A stretch of DNA of 64,000 bases. It comes from Acidithiobacillus_B sp049965315. Lineage in GTDB: Bacteria; Pseudomonadota; Gammaproteobacteria; Acidithiobacillales; Acidithiobacillaceae. The notes under the pieces are model-generated. The model saw nothing but the letters and a program-made list of their open reading frames with translations, ran no database searches and was not told where the DNA came from. Of this stretch, positions 42,012 through 50,145 are shown piece by piece. How positions within the stretch are numbered: the first letter of the stretch is position 1; each line of letters begins with the position of its first letter. The stretch lies in NCBI RefSeq assembly GCF_049965315.1, contig NZ_JBMFWL010000009.1, positions 4,033 to 68,032 of the forward strand, in the 5' to 3' direction. Both the position numbers and the translations under genes were made by a program.

Positions 42012-42929
42012 ATGGGCGCCATAAAAGGCTGGTCGGGCACATGGAAACAGCGGCTGGGTACCCTGGGGGTTATCCTTCTGTTGCGGCTGACGGCGGCGCT
42101 GCCCAACGGCTGGCGGTCGCAGATGGGCGGATTGCTGGGGATTCTGGTGATGACCCTGCTCGGCAAAACCCGGCGCGTGGTGGATATCAACCTGGCCATT
42201 GCCTTTCCCGACTGTCCGGAGAGCCAACGCCGACGACTGCGGCGGCGAAATTTTCAGGAGCTGGGTCGCACGGCCCTGGAGCTTGGACCTCTTTGGTCGC
42301 GGCCATTGCCCCAATCCTTGGCCATGGTGCGTGAGGTGGCGGGCGCGGAGGCCGTGGATTCTGCCCTGGCCCTGGGGCGAGGGGTGATCCTCTTTACGGC
42401 TCACCTTGGCCCCTGGGAGGCGGCGGTACTCTATACCGGGCAACGCTGGCCCATTACCGGCATGTATCGGGCCCTGCGGAATCCCGGACTGGATGCCGTG
42501 ATGCGCCGGGGCCGGGAGCGCAGCGGCGCCCGGCAGTTGAACAAGGAACAGGGCATTCGCCCGTTGTTCCGAGCCCTCAAACGGGGGGAGGTGATCGGTA
42601 TCCTGACGGATCAGAATGTCGACCCCAGGGAAGGTGTTTTTGCGCCCCTTTTCGGCCGTCCTGCCTGCACCACGCCTATCCTGGCGCGTCTGGCGGCGCG
42701 CGACACGGTTCCCGTTTTCGGCATGTTCGCTTATCGCCTGGCGAACGGTGCAGGTTTCCGTATCGAATTCGTACCCATGCCGATATCTTTCCCCTGCGGG
42801 GACGACGTGGCCGACGCTGCCGGCATGAACGCTCAGCTAGAAGCCGCCATCCGCAAAGCGCCAGAGCAGTATTGGTGGGTGCATCGTCGCTTCAAGGACC
42901 AGCCAGCCCTGAGTCCGGTACCCTATTGA
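42012..42929 (+). CDS. LpxL/HtrB-family lysophospholipid acyltransferase
   Basis: 305 residues. An N-terminal membrane segment (LGVILLLRLTAALPNGWRSQ) and the motifs FTAHLGPWEAAVLYTGQRWP (His-x4-Glu) and ILTDQNVDPREGVFAPLFGR place it among the lipid A late acyltransferases. It would add a secondary acyl chain to lipid A at the inner membrane. It is a paralogue of the cluster acyltransferase at 36685-37605, with clearly different sequence, so it is likely the housekeeping enzyme. Confidence 0.88.
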   Translation: MGAIKGWSGTWKQRLGTLGVILLLRLTAALPNGWRSQMGGLLGILVMTLLGKTRRVVDINLAIAFPDCPESQRRRLRRRNFQELGRTALELGPLWSRPLPQSLAMVREVAGAEAVDSALALGRGVILFTAHLGPWEAAVLYTGQRWPITGMYRALRNPGLDAVMRRGRERSGARQLNKEQGIRPLFRALKRGEVIGILTDQNVDPREGVFAPLFGRPACTTPILARLAARDTVPVFGMFAYRLANGAGFRIEFVPMPISFPCGDDVADAAGMNAQLEAAIRKAPEQYWWVHRRFKDQPALSPVPY

Positions 42930-43123
42930 GCGGCAAGAGGCGATGATTCGCAACATGCTGGACGTGCCGTGGGCTTGATCCTGTTCTCGCTCACGATCAA
43001 CAAACCATTCCCGGGGATTCCGCGTTGCCCACGCCATGGTGCATTGCTTCCGTCAAAGGCCTGCTAAAAACGAAATGGACAGGAAGTCACCCTAACCATA
43101 ATCAGTCAACCATCTGTTTCATA

Positions 43124-43200
43124 TGGTGCGCCCGACAGGAATCGAACCTGTAACCTACGGCTTAGAAGGCCGTTGCTCTATCCGGTTGAGCTACGGGCGC
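43124..43200 (-). tRNA. tRNA-Arg (anticodon TCT)
   Basis: Read on the minus strand, 77 bases starting GCGCCCGTAGCTCAACCGG and ending in CGGGCGCACCA. The acceptor stem GCGCCCG/CGGGCGC pairs perfectly, the T-loop has GGTTCGATTCC and the anticodon loop CTTCTAA gives TCT, which reads AGA. The 3' CCA is encoded. Confidence 0.95.
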
Positions 43201-43334
43201 GTGCTGGGATGATTTTAGGGGAAAGGGGCCGGGAAGGAAAAGGTGCCTGGTGGGGGTTGGCTCGGGGTCGGGAGGGCGCGCCTCAAGGCGCTGCAACACA
43301 GTCAGCCCAAAAACGCGGCTAAGCCTTTGATAGT

Positions 43335-43411
<77 letters not shown>

Positions 43412-43447
43412 ACGTGCCTCGCAGGATATAGGCAGAGGAGAGTCGGG

Positions 43448-43804
43448 TCAATCCATCCGGGCGAGGCGGTGGCGCAGGCGTTCGAGTTCGGCGCGGGCCA
43501 GGGAGATGCCGTCATTGAGGCGCTGGCGTTCCTTTTCGCTGAGTTCCTTGCCCTTTTTCACCAGTTCTTCGCTATAGATGGCGATGGTATCGAGGAGTTC
43601 TTCGACGCGCTCGTTGATGTTTTCCTGGGAGGCGATCACCCGATCCCAGGCGCGATTGGCCTGACGGCGGATCTGCTCGCGGGTGCGCTGGCCGGGTTGG
43701 GGGGCGAAAAGCAGGGCGACGACGGCGCCGGCTGCGGCGCCGGCGATGAGGGCAATGCCGATGGCGCTATAGCCGAGGGAGGTGTCACTGTCATGATCCA
43801 TCAT
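43448..43804 (-). CDS. YtxH-domain membrane protein
   Basis: 118 residues. After a short polar stretch comes one glycine/alanine-rich helix (IGIALIAGAAAGAVVALLFA) followed by PQPGQRTREQIRRQA, the YtxH (gas-vesicle-like/stress) signature, then a long charged helix likely to be coiled-coil. Function unknown; such small proteins are often envelope-stress related. It follows the phosphoglucomutase gene by 20 bases in the same direction. Confidence 0.8.
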   Translation of the reverse strand: MMDHDSDTSLGYSAIGIALIAGAAAGAVVALLFAPQPGQRTREQIRRQANRAWDRVIASQENINERVEELLDTIAIYSEELVKKGKELSEKERQRLNDGISLARAELERLRHRLARMD

Positions 43805-43824
43805 GGGAGGGCTCCTTTTTCAAC

Positions 43825-45456
43825 TCAGGTGACGACGGTGGGCGCCTTGCGGCCGGTGAGGGCTTCCATGCGGGTGAGCCCGCGGCCGAGGGAGATGAGA
43901 TCGCGCAGGGCGCGCTGCGGGTCCTGCTGCTGGCGCGCCGGATCGATTTCGTACTGTTCGTGATAGATGCGCAGGGTGGCGCCTTCGGTGCCGGTTCCGG
44001 AAAGGCGGAAGATGAGGCGGCTACCGTCGGTGAAGCGCAGGCGCAGGCCCTGATGGAGGCTTTGGCTGCCATCGACGGGGTCGGTATAGGCAAAGTCGTC
44101 GGCGCTGTCCACCGTGTGGCCGGCGAGGGTTTGCCCGGCCAGGATGGGGAATTGCGCCGCCAGCGCGTGCATCATTTGCGCGCCCACTTCCGCCGAAAGA
44201 TCTTCGTAATCATGGCGGGTGTAGTAGTGGCGGCCATGGCGGGCCCAGTGGGCGCGAACGATTTCGGCTACGCTCTGGCCATGGTGTGCGATGATGGACA
44301 GCCAGGCGAGCACCGCCCAGAGCCCGTCCTTTTCCCGGATATGGTTGGAGCCGGTGCCGAAGCTTTCCTCCCCGCAAAAGGTGATGCGCCCCGCGTCCAG
44401 GAGATTGCCAAAGAATTTCCAGCCGGTGGGGGTTTCGAAGCAGGGGATGCCGAGGGCCTTGGCCACCACATCGGCGGCCTGGCTGGTGGGCATGGAGCGG
44501 GCGATCCCCCGCAGACCGTCGCCATAGGCGGGGATGCAGGTGGCCTGGGCGGCGAGGACGGCGAGGGAGTCGCTGGGAGTGACGAAAAACTGTTTGCCGA
44601 GGATCATGTTGCGATCGCCGTCGCCATCGGAGGCGGCCCCAAAGTCGGGGGCATCGGCGCCGAAGAGTTCGTCGGCCAGGGCTTTGGCATAAACGAGATT
44701 GGGATCGGGGTGGCCGCCGCCAAAGTCGGGCAGGGGGGTCCCGTTGACTACTGTGCCCATGGGGGCGCCCAGGCGCTTTTCAAAGATCTCGTGGGCGTAG
44801 GGGCCGGTGATGGCGTGCAGGGCGTCAAAGCGCATGCGAAAGGGCCCTTGCAGAAGCCGGGCGAGGGCGTTGAAGTCGAAGAGGCGCTCCATGAGGGCGG
44901 CGTATTCGCTGACGGGGTTGCTGACCTCGACGGTCATGGCGCCCAGCCGGGTTTCGCCTTCGTGGTCGATGTCGATATCGGCGGCATCGAGGATCTGGTA
45001 GGCGCTGAGGACCTTGCTGGCGGCCCAGATGGCCTCGGTGACGGATTCGGGGGCGGGGCCGCCGTTGCCGATGTTGTATTTGACGCCGAAGTCATGCTCC
45101 GGGCCGCCGGGATTATGGGAGGCGCTGAGGATGATGCCGCCAAAGGCGTGGCGGGCGCGGATGACGGTGGAGACGGCGGGCGTGGAAAAGAGCCCGCCCC
45201 GGCCGACGATGACGCGCCCCCAGCCATTGGCGGCGGCCATCTTGAGGATGATCTGCACGGCTTCGCGATTGAAATAACGGCCGTCCCCACCCAGGACGAG
45301 GGTTTGGCCCTCGTGGCCGGGGAGGGCGTTGCAGATGGCCTGGATGAAGTTGTGCAGGTAGGGCGCCTGTTGAAATACCCGCACCTTCTTACGCAGGCCC
45401 GAGGTCCCGGGGCGCTGGTCGGGGAAGGGCTGCGTGGGAATGTGCAGGACTTTCAT
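43825..45456 (-). CDS. pgm: Alpha-D-glucose phosphate-specific phosphoglucomutase
   Basis: 543 residues, the size of the eukaryote/Agrobacterium-type enzyme. MKVLHIPTQPFPDQRPGTSG at the start, the phosphoserine loop ILSASHNPGGPEHDFGVKYN, the metal loop SDGDGDRNMILG, the sugar-specific CGEESFGTGSNH and the phosphate-binding FRLSGTGTEGATLRIY are all present. It interconverts glucose 1- and 6-phosphate for glycogen and nucleotide-sugar synthesis. The ATG at 45456 follows the small gene at 45467 by ten bases; codons upstream are in-frame but overlap that gene. Confidence 0.96.
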   Translation of the reverse strand: MKVLHIPTQPFPDQRPGTSGLRKKVRVFQQAPYLHNFIQAICNALPGHEGQTLVLGGDGRYFNREAVQIILKMAAANGWGRVIVGRGGLFSTPAVSTVIRARHAFGGIILSASHNPGGPEHDFGVKYNIGNGGPAPESVTEAIWAASKVLSAYQILDAADIDIDHEGETRLGAMTVEVSNPVSEYAALMERLFDFNALARLLQGPFRMRFDALHAITGPYAHEIFEKRLGAPMGTVVNGTPLPDFGGGHPDPNLVYAKALADELFGADAPDFGAASDGDGDRNMILGKQFFVTPSDSLAVLAAQATCIPAYGDGLRGIARSMPTSQAADVVAKALGIPCFETPTGWKFFGNLLDAGRITFCGEESFGTGSNHIREKDGLWAVLAWLSIIAHHGQSVAEIVRAHWARHGRHYYTRHDYEDLSAEVGAQMMHALAAQFPILAGQTLAGHTVDSADDFAYTDPVDGSQSLHQGLRLRFTDGSRLIFRLSGTGTEGATLRIYHEQYEIDPARQQQDPQRALRDLISLGRGLTRMEALTGRKAPTVVT

Positions 45457-45466
45457 GCCGAGGCCT

Positions 45467-45754
45467 TCAGTTGTCGAGGGGGATGTCGAGGATGGTGGTT
45501 TCCCGGGCGGCATCGGTGCGGATCCACAAGGTATAGCCGCCCAACTGCCAAGTGCTGACCACTACGCCGCCTTCGGCAATGGCGCGTTCGCTGGCGGCGA
45601 TGAGATCGGCTTCCATGGACGGATCCCAGTCACCGGTGACATGGCGATAGATCAGCTCTTGCGGGTCGGTGCCGCCGGCGCCCAGCACTTCTTGCGCATC
45701 CGGGGAGGCGAGGATGGTGCCAGGGTGAAAACGCATCTTTTGGGGAGTATTCAT
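45467..45754 (-). CDS. Conserved small protein of unknown function
   Basis: 95 residues. MRFHPGTILASPDAQEVLGA, ELIYRHVTGDWDPSMEADLI and YTLWIRTDAARETTILDIPL resemble a small family often found on plasmids and islands and named (probably wrongly) type I restriction subunit M. The typical core is Arg-His-x-x-Gly-Asp-Trp followed by a Thr-Thr-Ile-Leu end. No function known. Lies between the AurF-like gene and pgm, same direction. Confidence 0.65.
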   Translation of the reverse strand: MNTPQKMRFHPGTILASPDAQEVLGAGGTDPQELIYRHVTGDWDPSMEADLIAASERAIAEGGVVVSTWQLGGYTLWIRTDAARETTILDIPLDN

Positions 45755-45782
45755 AAGGGCAGTATAGCATCCGGAAAGGGGG

Positions 45783-46673
45783 TCATAGGAGAAAACCCTG
45801 ATTGCGTAAAAAATCCCGGCTGGGGGCGGCGCAGGTGTTCATGAGGGCGATGCGATGGGGATTACGGCGCGCCCGGCGGGCCCAGAGCTGCGGATGGCTT
45901 AGTCCCGCCGCAGCATAGACCTGAACCGAGGGGAAAAAACAGGTGCGCAGGAATTGGCGCATGACTTCCCGCAGCAGGGGGGCCACGGCGCGTTTCTGCC
46001 AGGGACGCAAGTGCTGGCTGCGGGTCTTGATGGTGGTGCGGGCGAAGGCCATGTGGCGGGCCTCTTCGCGCATGTGCAACTGGGTAATGGCGAGCACGGC
46101 GGCCGGCAGCGTCTTGTGGGCGAAGATGAGGCGATTCATGCGGTCGGGCACGTTTTCGCCGATGAGGATGGTGGCCCAGAAGGCGGCCGAGCGCTGGGGG
46201 GCGAAGCGGGCGAAGAGCCGGGCCAGAGGCGGGCGCTCGCCAAGGGGGGTCATGAAGGGGATCTGGGAGCGCCTTTGCAGTTCCAGAAACATGAGGCTGT
46301 GGCCGACCTCCTCGCGCAGTTCATGCAATTGGTAATGATAGCTGATGGGATCGTGATACAGCTCGTTGAGGGAGTTGCTGCCCAAGCGCTGGATGAACAG
46401 GGCTTCCAGCCACAGGCCCAGTTCGCAAAAGGAGACGAATTCGCACTGGGACAAACGCAGGCGATCCTCCTTGGAGAGATCGGCAAACTCGGAGGTCCCA
46501 TAGAGGGAGAGGAGTTCGTCGGGGAGCCAGGGGGCGTCAGGATCCAGGCTCTCCCAGGGAATGCTTTGCACCGGATCGCGATAATGGCTGCTGTGCGCGC
46601 CCAGCCGGGTGACCAGGGCGTCGTGGTGGGTCTGGACCTGAGCCTTCATGGAAATGTGCCGAGCAAAGTTCAT
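45783..46673 (-). CDS. AurF-like diiron oxygenase
   Basis: About 296 residues. Two helix pairs carry the expected iron ligands: FCELGLWLEALFIQRLGS and LREEVGHSLMFLELQRRSQI, then LIGENVPDRMNRLIFAHKTL and MREEARHMAFARTTIKTR, with repeated Glu-x-x-His motifs. The family includes AurF and CmlI, which oxidise aryl amines to nitro groups, but members in other bacteria have unknown substrates. The start is uncertain: ATG 46673 is chosen, GTG 46688 and ATG 46649 are possible; no clear ribosome-binding site. It sits 48 bases after the epimerase gene. Confidence 0.75.
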   Translation of the reverse strand: MNFARHISMKAQVQTHHDALVTRLGAHSSHYRDPVQSIPWESLDPDAPWLPDELLSLYGTSEFADLSKEDRLRLSQCEFVSFCELGLWLEALFIQRLGSNSLNELYHDPISYHYQLHELREEVGHSLMFLELQRRSQIPFMTPLGERPPLARLFARFAPQRSAAFWATILIGENVPDRMNRLIFAHKTLPAAVLAITQLHMREEARHMAFARTTIKTRSQHLRPWQKRAVAPLLREVMRQFLRTCFFPSVQVYAAAGLSHPQLWARRARRNPHRIALMNTCAAPSRDFLRNQGFLL

Positions 46674-46721
46674 GAGGCATTCTGCCACGCTGCGGGCGTG
46701 GGTCCAAGGGCGTTAGGCGGG

Positions 46722-47654
46722 TTATTTTCCGGCCCGGACCCGGGCAATGGCGGCGGCCACGTCGTAGCGGGCTTGCCAGGCGAGTTCCGTCTCCGCCCGC
46801 TGGGTAGCGACGACCAGGGGATAGCGCAAGCCCCGGAGCCAGCCGGGATCGCCCAGGGCGTCGGTGAAGGGCCAGACCACGCGGTGCAGGCCGTGGGCCA
46901 GGGCGATGGGGATCGGCAGGGTGATGCGGCGGCGAATTTCGTGCCAGGGGATGGGCTGGGGAGCGGCGATGTTGAAGATGCCCATTTGACCATAATGAAG
47001 GGCGGCGAGGATGGCGCTGACGGCGTCCTCCTCATGAATGCACTGGATGCGCAGGTCGGGGTCGGCCAGGCGCAGACCGATGGGACTGGCGGCAATGGCA
47101 TTGACCAGGGCTTGGCCATGGGGGCCGATCACGGCGTGGAGGCGCAGGCGGGTAACGGCGAGATCCGGGTACTGGCGGGTGAAGATATCCAGCCATTGCT
47201 CCACGGCGGCCTTGTCTTCGCTGTAGGCAAAGCCCGGCTGGGGACGGCAGGGCTGGGTTTCGGGGATGAGGGCGGGGTTGTCGGGCCAGGCCCCATAGGC
47301 GGCGACGCTGCTGGTATAGACGACTTGGCGCACGCCCGCCTGCCGGGCGGAGCGAAAGAGATTCCGGCTGCCGCCGACATTGATGGCGCGCATGAGGGCG
47401 CGGTCGCGGCGCTGGCGGCCCAAGGACTGGGCGAGGACGATGAAGGCGAGATGGATGACCGCGTCTGCGCCCTCCAGGTGGCGGGCCAGGCCCGGGTCGC
47501 GGATGTCGGCCTGGACCGGCGAGAGGCGGGGATGGGTGAGGAGGGGGGGGTGGCGGTCGAGGGCGACGACCCGGTCGATACGGGGGTCCGCCAGCAATGC
47601 CGGCAGGAGGGCGCGGGCGGTATGTCCGGCGGCGCCGGTGACGAGTACGCGCAC
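46722..47654 (-). CDS. NAD-dependent epimerase/dehydratase family protein
   Basis: 310 residues from GTG 47654, four bases after the luciferase-like gene's stop. Extended-SDR pattern: VRVLVTGAAGHTARALLPAL with a Gly-x-x-Gly nucleotide motif, VVALDRH, ADAVIHLAFI, YTSSVAAYGAWPDN and the Tyr-x-x-x-Lys catalytic pair in YSEDKAAVEQWLDIF. Such enzymes act on nucleotide sugars or related alcohols; the substrate cannot be told. In-frame codons upstream of 47654 lie in the next gene and are not used. Confidence 0.82.
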   Translation of the reverse strand: MRVLVTGAAGHTARALLPALLADPRIDRVVALDRHPPLLTHPRLSPVQADIRDPGLARHLEGADAVIHLAFIVLAQSLGRQRRDRALMRAINVGGSRNLFRSARQAGVRQVVYTSSVAAYGAWPDNPALIPETQPCRPQPGFAYSEDKAAVEQWLDIFTRQYPDLAVTRLRLHAVIGPHGQALVNAIAASPIGLRLADPDLRIQCIHEEDAVSAILAALHYGQMGIFNIAAPQPIPWHEIRRRITLPIPIALAHGLHRVVWPFTDALGDPGWLRGLRYPLVVATQRAETELAWQARYDVAAAIARVRAGK

Positions 47655-47658
47655 CGGT

Positions 47659-48750
47659 TCAGGCGGCGTCGGCCGCGCTCGCGCGCAGGGCGGGCAGGAC
47701 TTCCCGGGCGAGGAGGTGCAGGGAGCGCTGGGCGACGGCCGTGGGCACCATGCCGGCGCCCACGGCGAGGATGAGGCGGTCCACCCCGGCGCGGGCGTAG
47801 CGGGAAAGCTTTTTGCGGCATTCCTCCGGATCGCCCACCACCACCATGCCCATGCGCTCCAGCAGCGGCAGGGTGAGGGTGCGGCGCAGGAGGGGTTCGA
47901 GGAAGCCCAGGCGATGGTAGTATTCATAGCTGTCGCGCAACTGGGCGAGGACGGGGCGGGTCTGGTCGAGGAGGCGCTGGTAATACCAGTGAAAGCCTTG
48001 GGCCAGGCGCCGGGCCTCGTCCCCGTCCTCCAGGCACAGGCAGCCGATGGTCATGGCGAAGGCGTTATTCAGCCCCGCTGCCGGCGCGCCCCCGCCGTGG
48101 GCTTGGCGCCAGGCGCGGCGATAGGCCTTGAGGTCCTGTTTGATGAGAAACCACGGCTTGAAAGGGCCCGCCAGCACGCCGATGCCTTCCTGCGCGGCCC
48201 AGGTGAAGGTGGGCGGGCTCACGGCGGCGGTCCACAGGGGCGGGTGGGGGCGTTGGAGGGGCTTGGGCAGGATCTCGATGTCGTCAAACTGATAAATCCT
48301 GCCGTGGTGGCTGAAGGCCCCTCCCGGCGCGGCGCGGAGGATGGCCAGGCCCTCCTGCACATGGGCGCGGCTGTCCGCCATCTCCGCGCCGAAGAGGGCG
48401 TATTCCTTGGGCGAGAAGCCCCGGCCCAGGCCCAGATCGAGGCGGCCGTTGCTGAGGATGTCGAGGGCGGCGCTGCGTTCGGCAACGCGCACGGGATGGT
48501 TGTAGGGCATGACGACGACGGCGTGACCGAGGCGCAAGTGTCGGGTGCGCTGGCTGGCGGCGGCGAGGAAGGTTTCGGGGCTGCTGGAATGGGAGTATTG
48601 GCGCATGAAATGATGCTCCACCAACCACGCCCCGTGGAAGCCCAAGTCGTCGGCAAGGCTCAGTTCGTCGAGGGTTTCGTGATAAACTTGCGCCTCGCTG
48701 CGCCCCAAATGTTCGGGTACGGCCAGTTCGTAGAAGAGATCCACATCCAT
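47659..48750 (-). CDS. Luciferase-like (bacterial alkanal/LLM) monooxygenase
   Basis: 363 residues. MDVDLFYELAVPEHLGRSEA at the start, DDLGFHGAWLVEHHFMRQYS, RLGHAVVVMPYNHPVRVAER and LDLGLGRGFSPKEYALFG fit the LLM flavin-dependent TIM-barrel family. These use reduced FMN and oxygen. GGGGG eight bases upstream favours ATG 48750; ATGs at 48765 and 48774 would overlap a divergent ORF. It heads the minus-strand run with the epimerase and diiron oxygenase, which may form one oxidative pathway. Confidence 0.85.
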   Translation of the reverse strand: MDVDLFYELAVPEHLGRSEAQVYHETLDELSLADDLGFHGAWLVEHHFMRQYSHSSSPETFLAAASQRTRHLRLGHAVVVMPYNHPVRVAERSAALDILSNGRLDLGLGRGFSPKEYALFGAEMADSRAHVQEGLAILRAAPGGAFSHHGRIYQFDDIEILPKPLQRPHPPLWTAAVSPPTFTWAAQEGIGVLAGPFKPWFLIKQDLKAYRRAWRQAHGGGAPAAGLNNAFAMTIGCLCLEDGDEARRLAQGFHWYYQRLLDQTRPVLAQLRDSYEYYHRLGFLEPLLRRTLTLPLLERMGMVVVGDPEECRKKLSRYARAGVDRLILAVGAGMVPTAVAQRSLHLLAREVLPALRASAADAA

Positions 48751-48763
48751 TTCGGGAGCCCCC

Positions 48764-49024
48764 ATGAAGCCCATCGTGTCGCCACCGCCGACGCCGCCGC
48801 AAGTTGCGGAGCGCCTGGAGATCGCCATCTTAACATCGGAGCAGATGCGCCTGCACTGGGAGGAGGAGGGGACCGCCATGCATTACCTGGAGCTGGTCCT
48901 GCCCTTAGAGCTGGAAGCCACGCCGGCCGGCGACTATTTGCGTTGCCGGGTCTTGGCGGAGGGTATCGAAGTCCGGGTGCGGGTGGACCTCATCCACAAC
49001 CTGCCCATGCCGGTGAAGGATTAG
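48764..49024 (+). CDS. Small protein of unknown function
   Basis: 86 residues from ATG 48764. The middle and end (LHWEEEGTAMHYLELVLPLE; RCRVLAEGIEVRVRVDLIHN) look like a genuine small folded protein and codon use fits the neighbours, but no family is recognised. It is divergent from the luciferase-like gene (13 bases) and its TAG overlaps the TAA of orn tail to tail (49021-49024). No strong ribosome-binding site, so support is moderate. Confidence 0.45.
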   Translation: MKPIVSPPPTPPQVAERLEIAILTSEQMRLHWEEEGTAMHYLELVLPLELEATPAGDYLRCRVLAEGIEVRVRVDLIHNLPMPVKD

Positions 49025-49608
49025 GGGACGTCCACCTCAGCGCTGTTGCCAGCCGTTTCCACCCCGCTGATGCGGAATATCCGGGTCCGATAGTAGGCCA
49101 GTTCGGCGAGGGATTCGCGAATGTCCGAGAGGGCCTCGTGGCGTTCGCTCTTGGGGAATTTGGGCAGTTCGGGATACCAGCGGTGGGCCAGTTCCTTCAG
49201 GGTGCTGACGTCGATCATGCGGTAGTGGAAGAAACGCTCCAGATGCGGCATGTGGCGGGCGAGGAAGCGGCGGTCCTGGCAGACGCTGTTGCCGCAGATG
49301 GGAGAGGTGCCGGGGGTAACGTGGGCACTGAGAAAGTCGATGGTCTGGGCCTCGACGGCGGCGGTGTCCAGGCGGCTCTCCCGGACGCGGCCGATGAGGC
49401 CGGAGGCGCCGTGGGTGCGCCGGTTCCAGTCGTCCATGCGCGCCAGGACGGCCTCGTCGTGATGCACGGCGAGGACGGGTCCTGCGCAGAGGACGCGCAG
49501 GTCACTATCGGTGACCAGGGTGGCTATTTCGAGAATCTCGTCCTGTTCCGGGTGCAGGCCAGTCATTTCCAGGTCGATCCAGATCAGGCGCTGGGCTTTG
49601 ACGTCCAT
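49021..49608 (-). CDS. orn: Oligoribonuclease
   Basis: 195 residues. The DEDDh exonuclease residues are seen in LIWIDLEMTGLHPEQDEILE (Asp and Glu) and SERHEALSDIRESLAELAYY (His and Asp). It degrades the last 2-5 nucleotide RNAs and pGpG, and so also affects c-di-GMP turnover. GAGG six bases before ATG 49608 supports the start. Confidence 0.95.
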   Translation of the reverse strand: MDVKAQRLIWIDLEMTGLHPEQDEILEIATLVTDSDLRVLCAGPVLAVHHDEAVLARMDDWNRRTHGASGLIGRVRESRLDTAAVEAQTIDFLSAHVTPGTSPICGNSVCQDRRFLARHMPHLERFFHYRMIDVSTLKELAHRWYPELPKFPKSERHEALSDIRESLAELAYYRTRIFRISGVETAGNSAEVDVP

Positions 49609-49661
49609 GGGGAGTCCTCTGTGATGAGATGACGTCATTCTAGCATAGAGCCCCGCGGGCA

Positions 49662-49691
49662 TAAAAAAAGGCGAACTACAGGAGTTCGCCT
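49662..49691 (-). terminator. Intrinsic terminator reading towards orn
   Basis: AGGCGAACT (49669-49677) pairs with AGTTCGCCT (49683-49691) with loop ACAGG. The T-run (A7 on the plus strand, 49662-49668) lies on the minus-strand 3' side, so it ends minus-strand transcripts arriving from the right. Just upstream on that strand I see no protein gene, so the transcript it ends may be an RNA. Confidence 0.75.
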
Positions 49692-49704
49692 AATAGCCGC
49701 AAAA

Positions 49705-49731
49705 CAACCGCTACAACCACTACAACCGCTA
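49705..49731 (+). repeat. Three 9-base tandem repeats
   Basis: CAACCGCTA, CAACCACTA and CAACCGCTA follow each other (49705-49731), then a partial CCACTACAA. The unit differs at one position. It directly precedes the terminator hairpin as read on the minus strand. Confidence 0.7.
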
Positions 49732-50145
49732 CCACTACAAAAATCGGGCTGAACCGCCGACTTGTTGGCCGCCGCCCTTGCCGAAGGGGGTGCCTACTCT
49801 TTCATGACGCTCCGCTCATTTTCAGAAGATCTGGGATCGCTGTACCGCGATGGAAGAGAGATTACCGGTAAATTGTTTCTGGAATATTTCCTGGATGAAT
49901 GGAGTTGGGTGTTGTCGGCGGCATTGGTGCGCATGGATCGGGCCATTTCCCCTTGCCGGGTAGCGATGCCGTTGACCATTGCCTTCCGGGATACGGCAGG
50001 GCTAAGGAAGGTGGCTGCTGCCGGCATCAAGCTGCTATTTTTCCTCATCTTATGCTCCTCCTATTGGAGAGAATGGGCTGTCGCCGTGCCGTGATCTTGC
50101 TAAGATTAGAAGAGAATAATTTCAGGAATGTTTCCGGGGGTTTCC
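49732..50145 (+). other. Region without recognised gene
   Basis: A 110-codon plus-strand ORF (49762-50094) and an 84-codon minus ORF cross this stretch. Neither resembles a known family, and the plus ORF lacks a binding site. Composition is more A+T-rich after 50040. It holds the promoter of the two-component operon: TAAGAT at about 50099 may be its -10 box. Confidence 0.45.

Noticed and set aside
43960..45558. A 532-codon ORF on the plus strand, opposite pgm
   Set aside because: It is the antisense of pgm, with Gly/Ala/Asp-rich low-complexity content caused by the high G+C. pgm has full-length homology on the other strand.
47380..49632. A 750-codon plus-strand ORF across the epimerase, monooxygenase and orn region
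   Set aside because: It is the shadow of three well-supported minus-strand genes and has no recognisable domains.
49762..50094. A 110-codon ORF before the two-component operon
   Set aside because: No family resemblance and no ribosome-binding site. It may be decayed sequence but nothing supports a gene.
50070..50100. A Pho-box-like CTGTCGC upstream of the two-component genes
   Set aside because: Only one heptamer fits; the next unit 11 bases on (CCGTGAT) is poor, unlike the four-unit site at 63917-63956.
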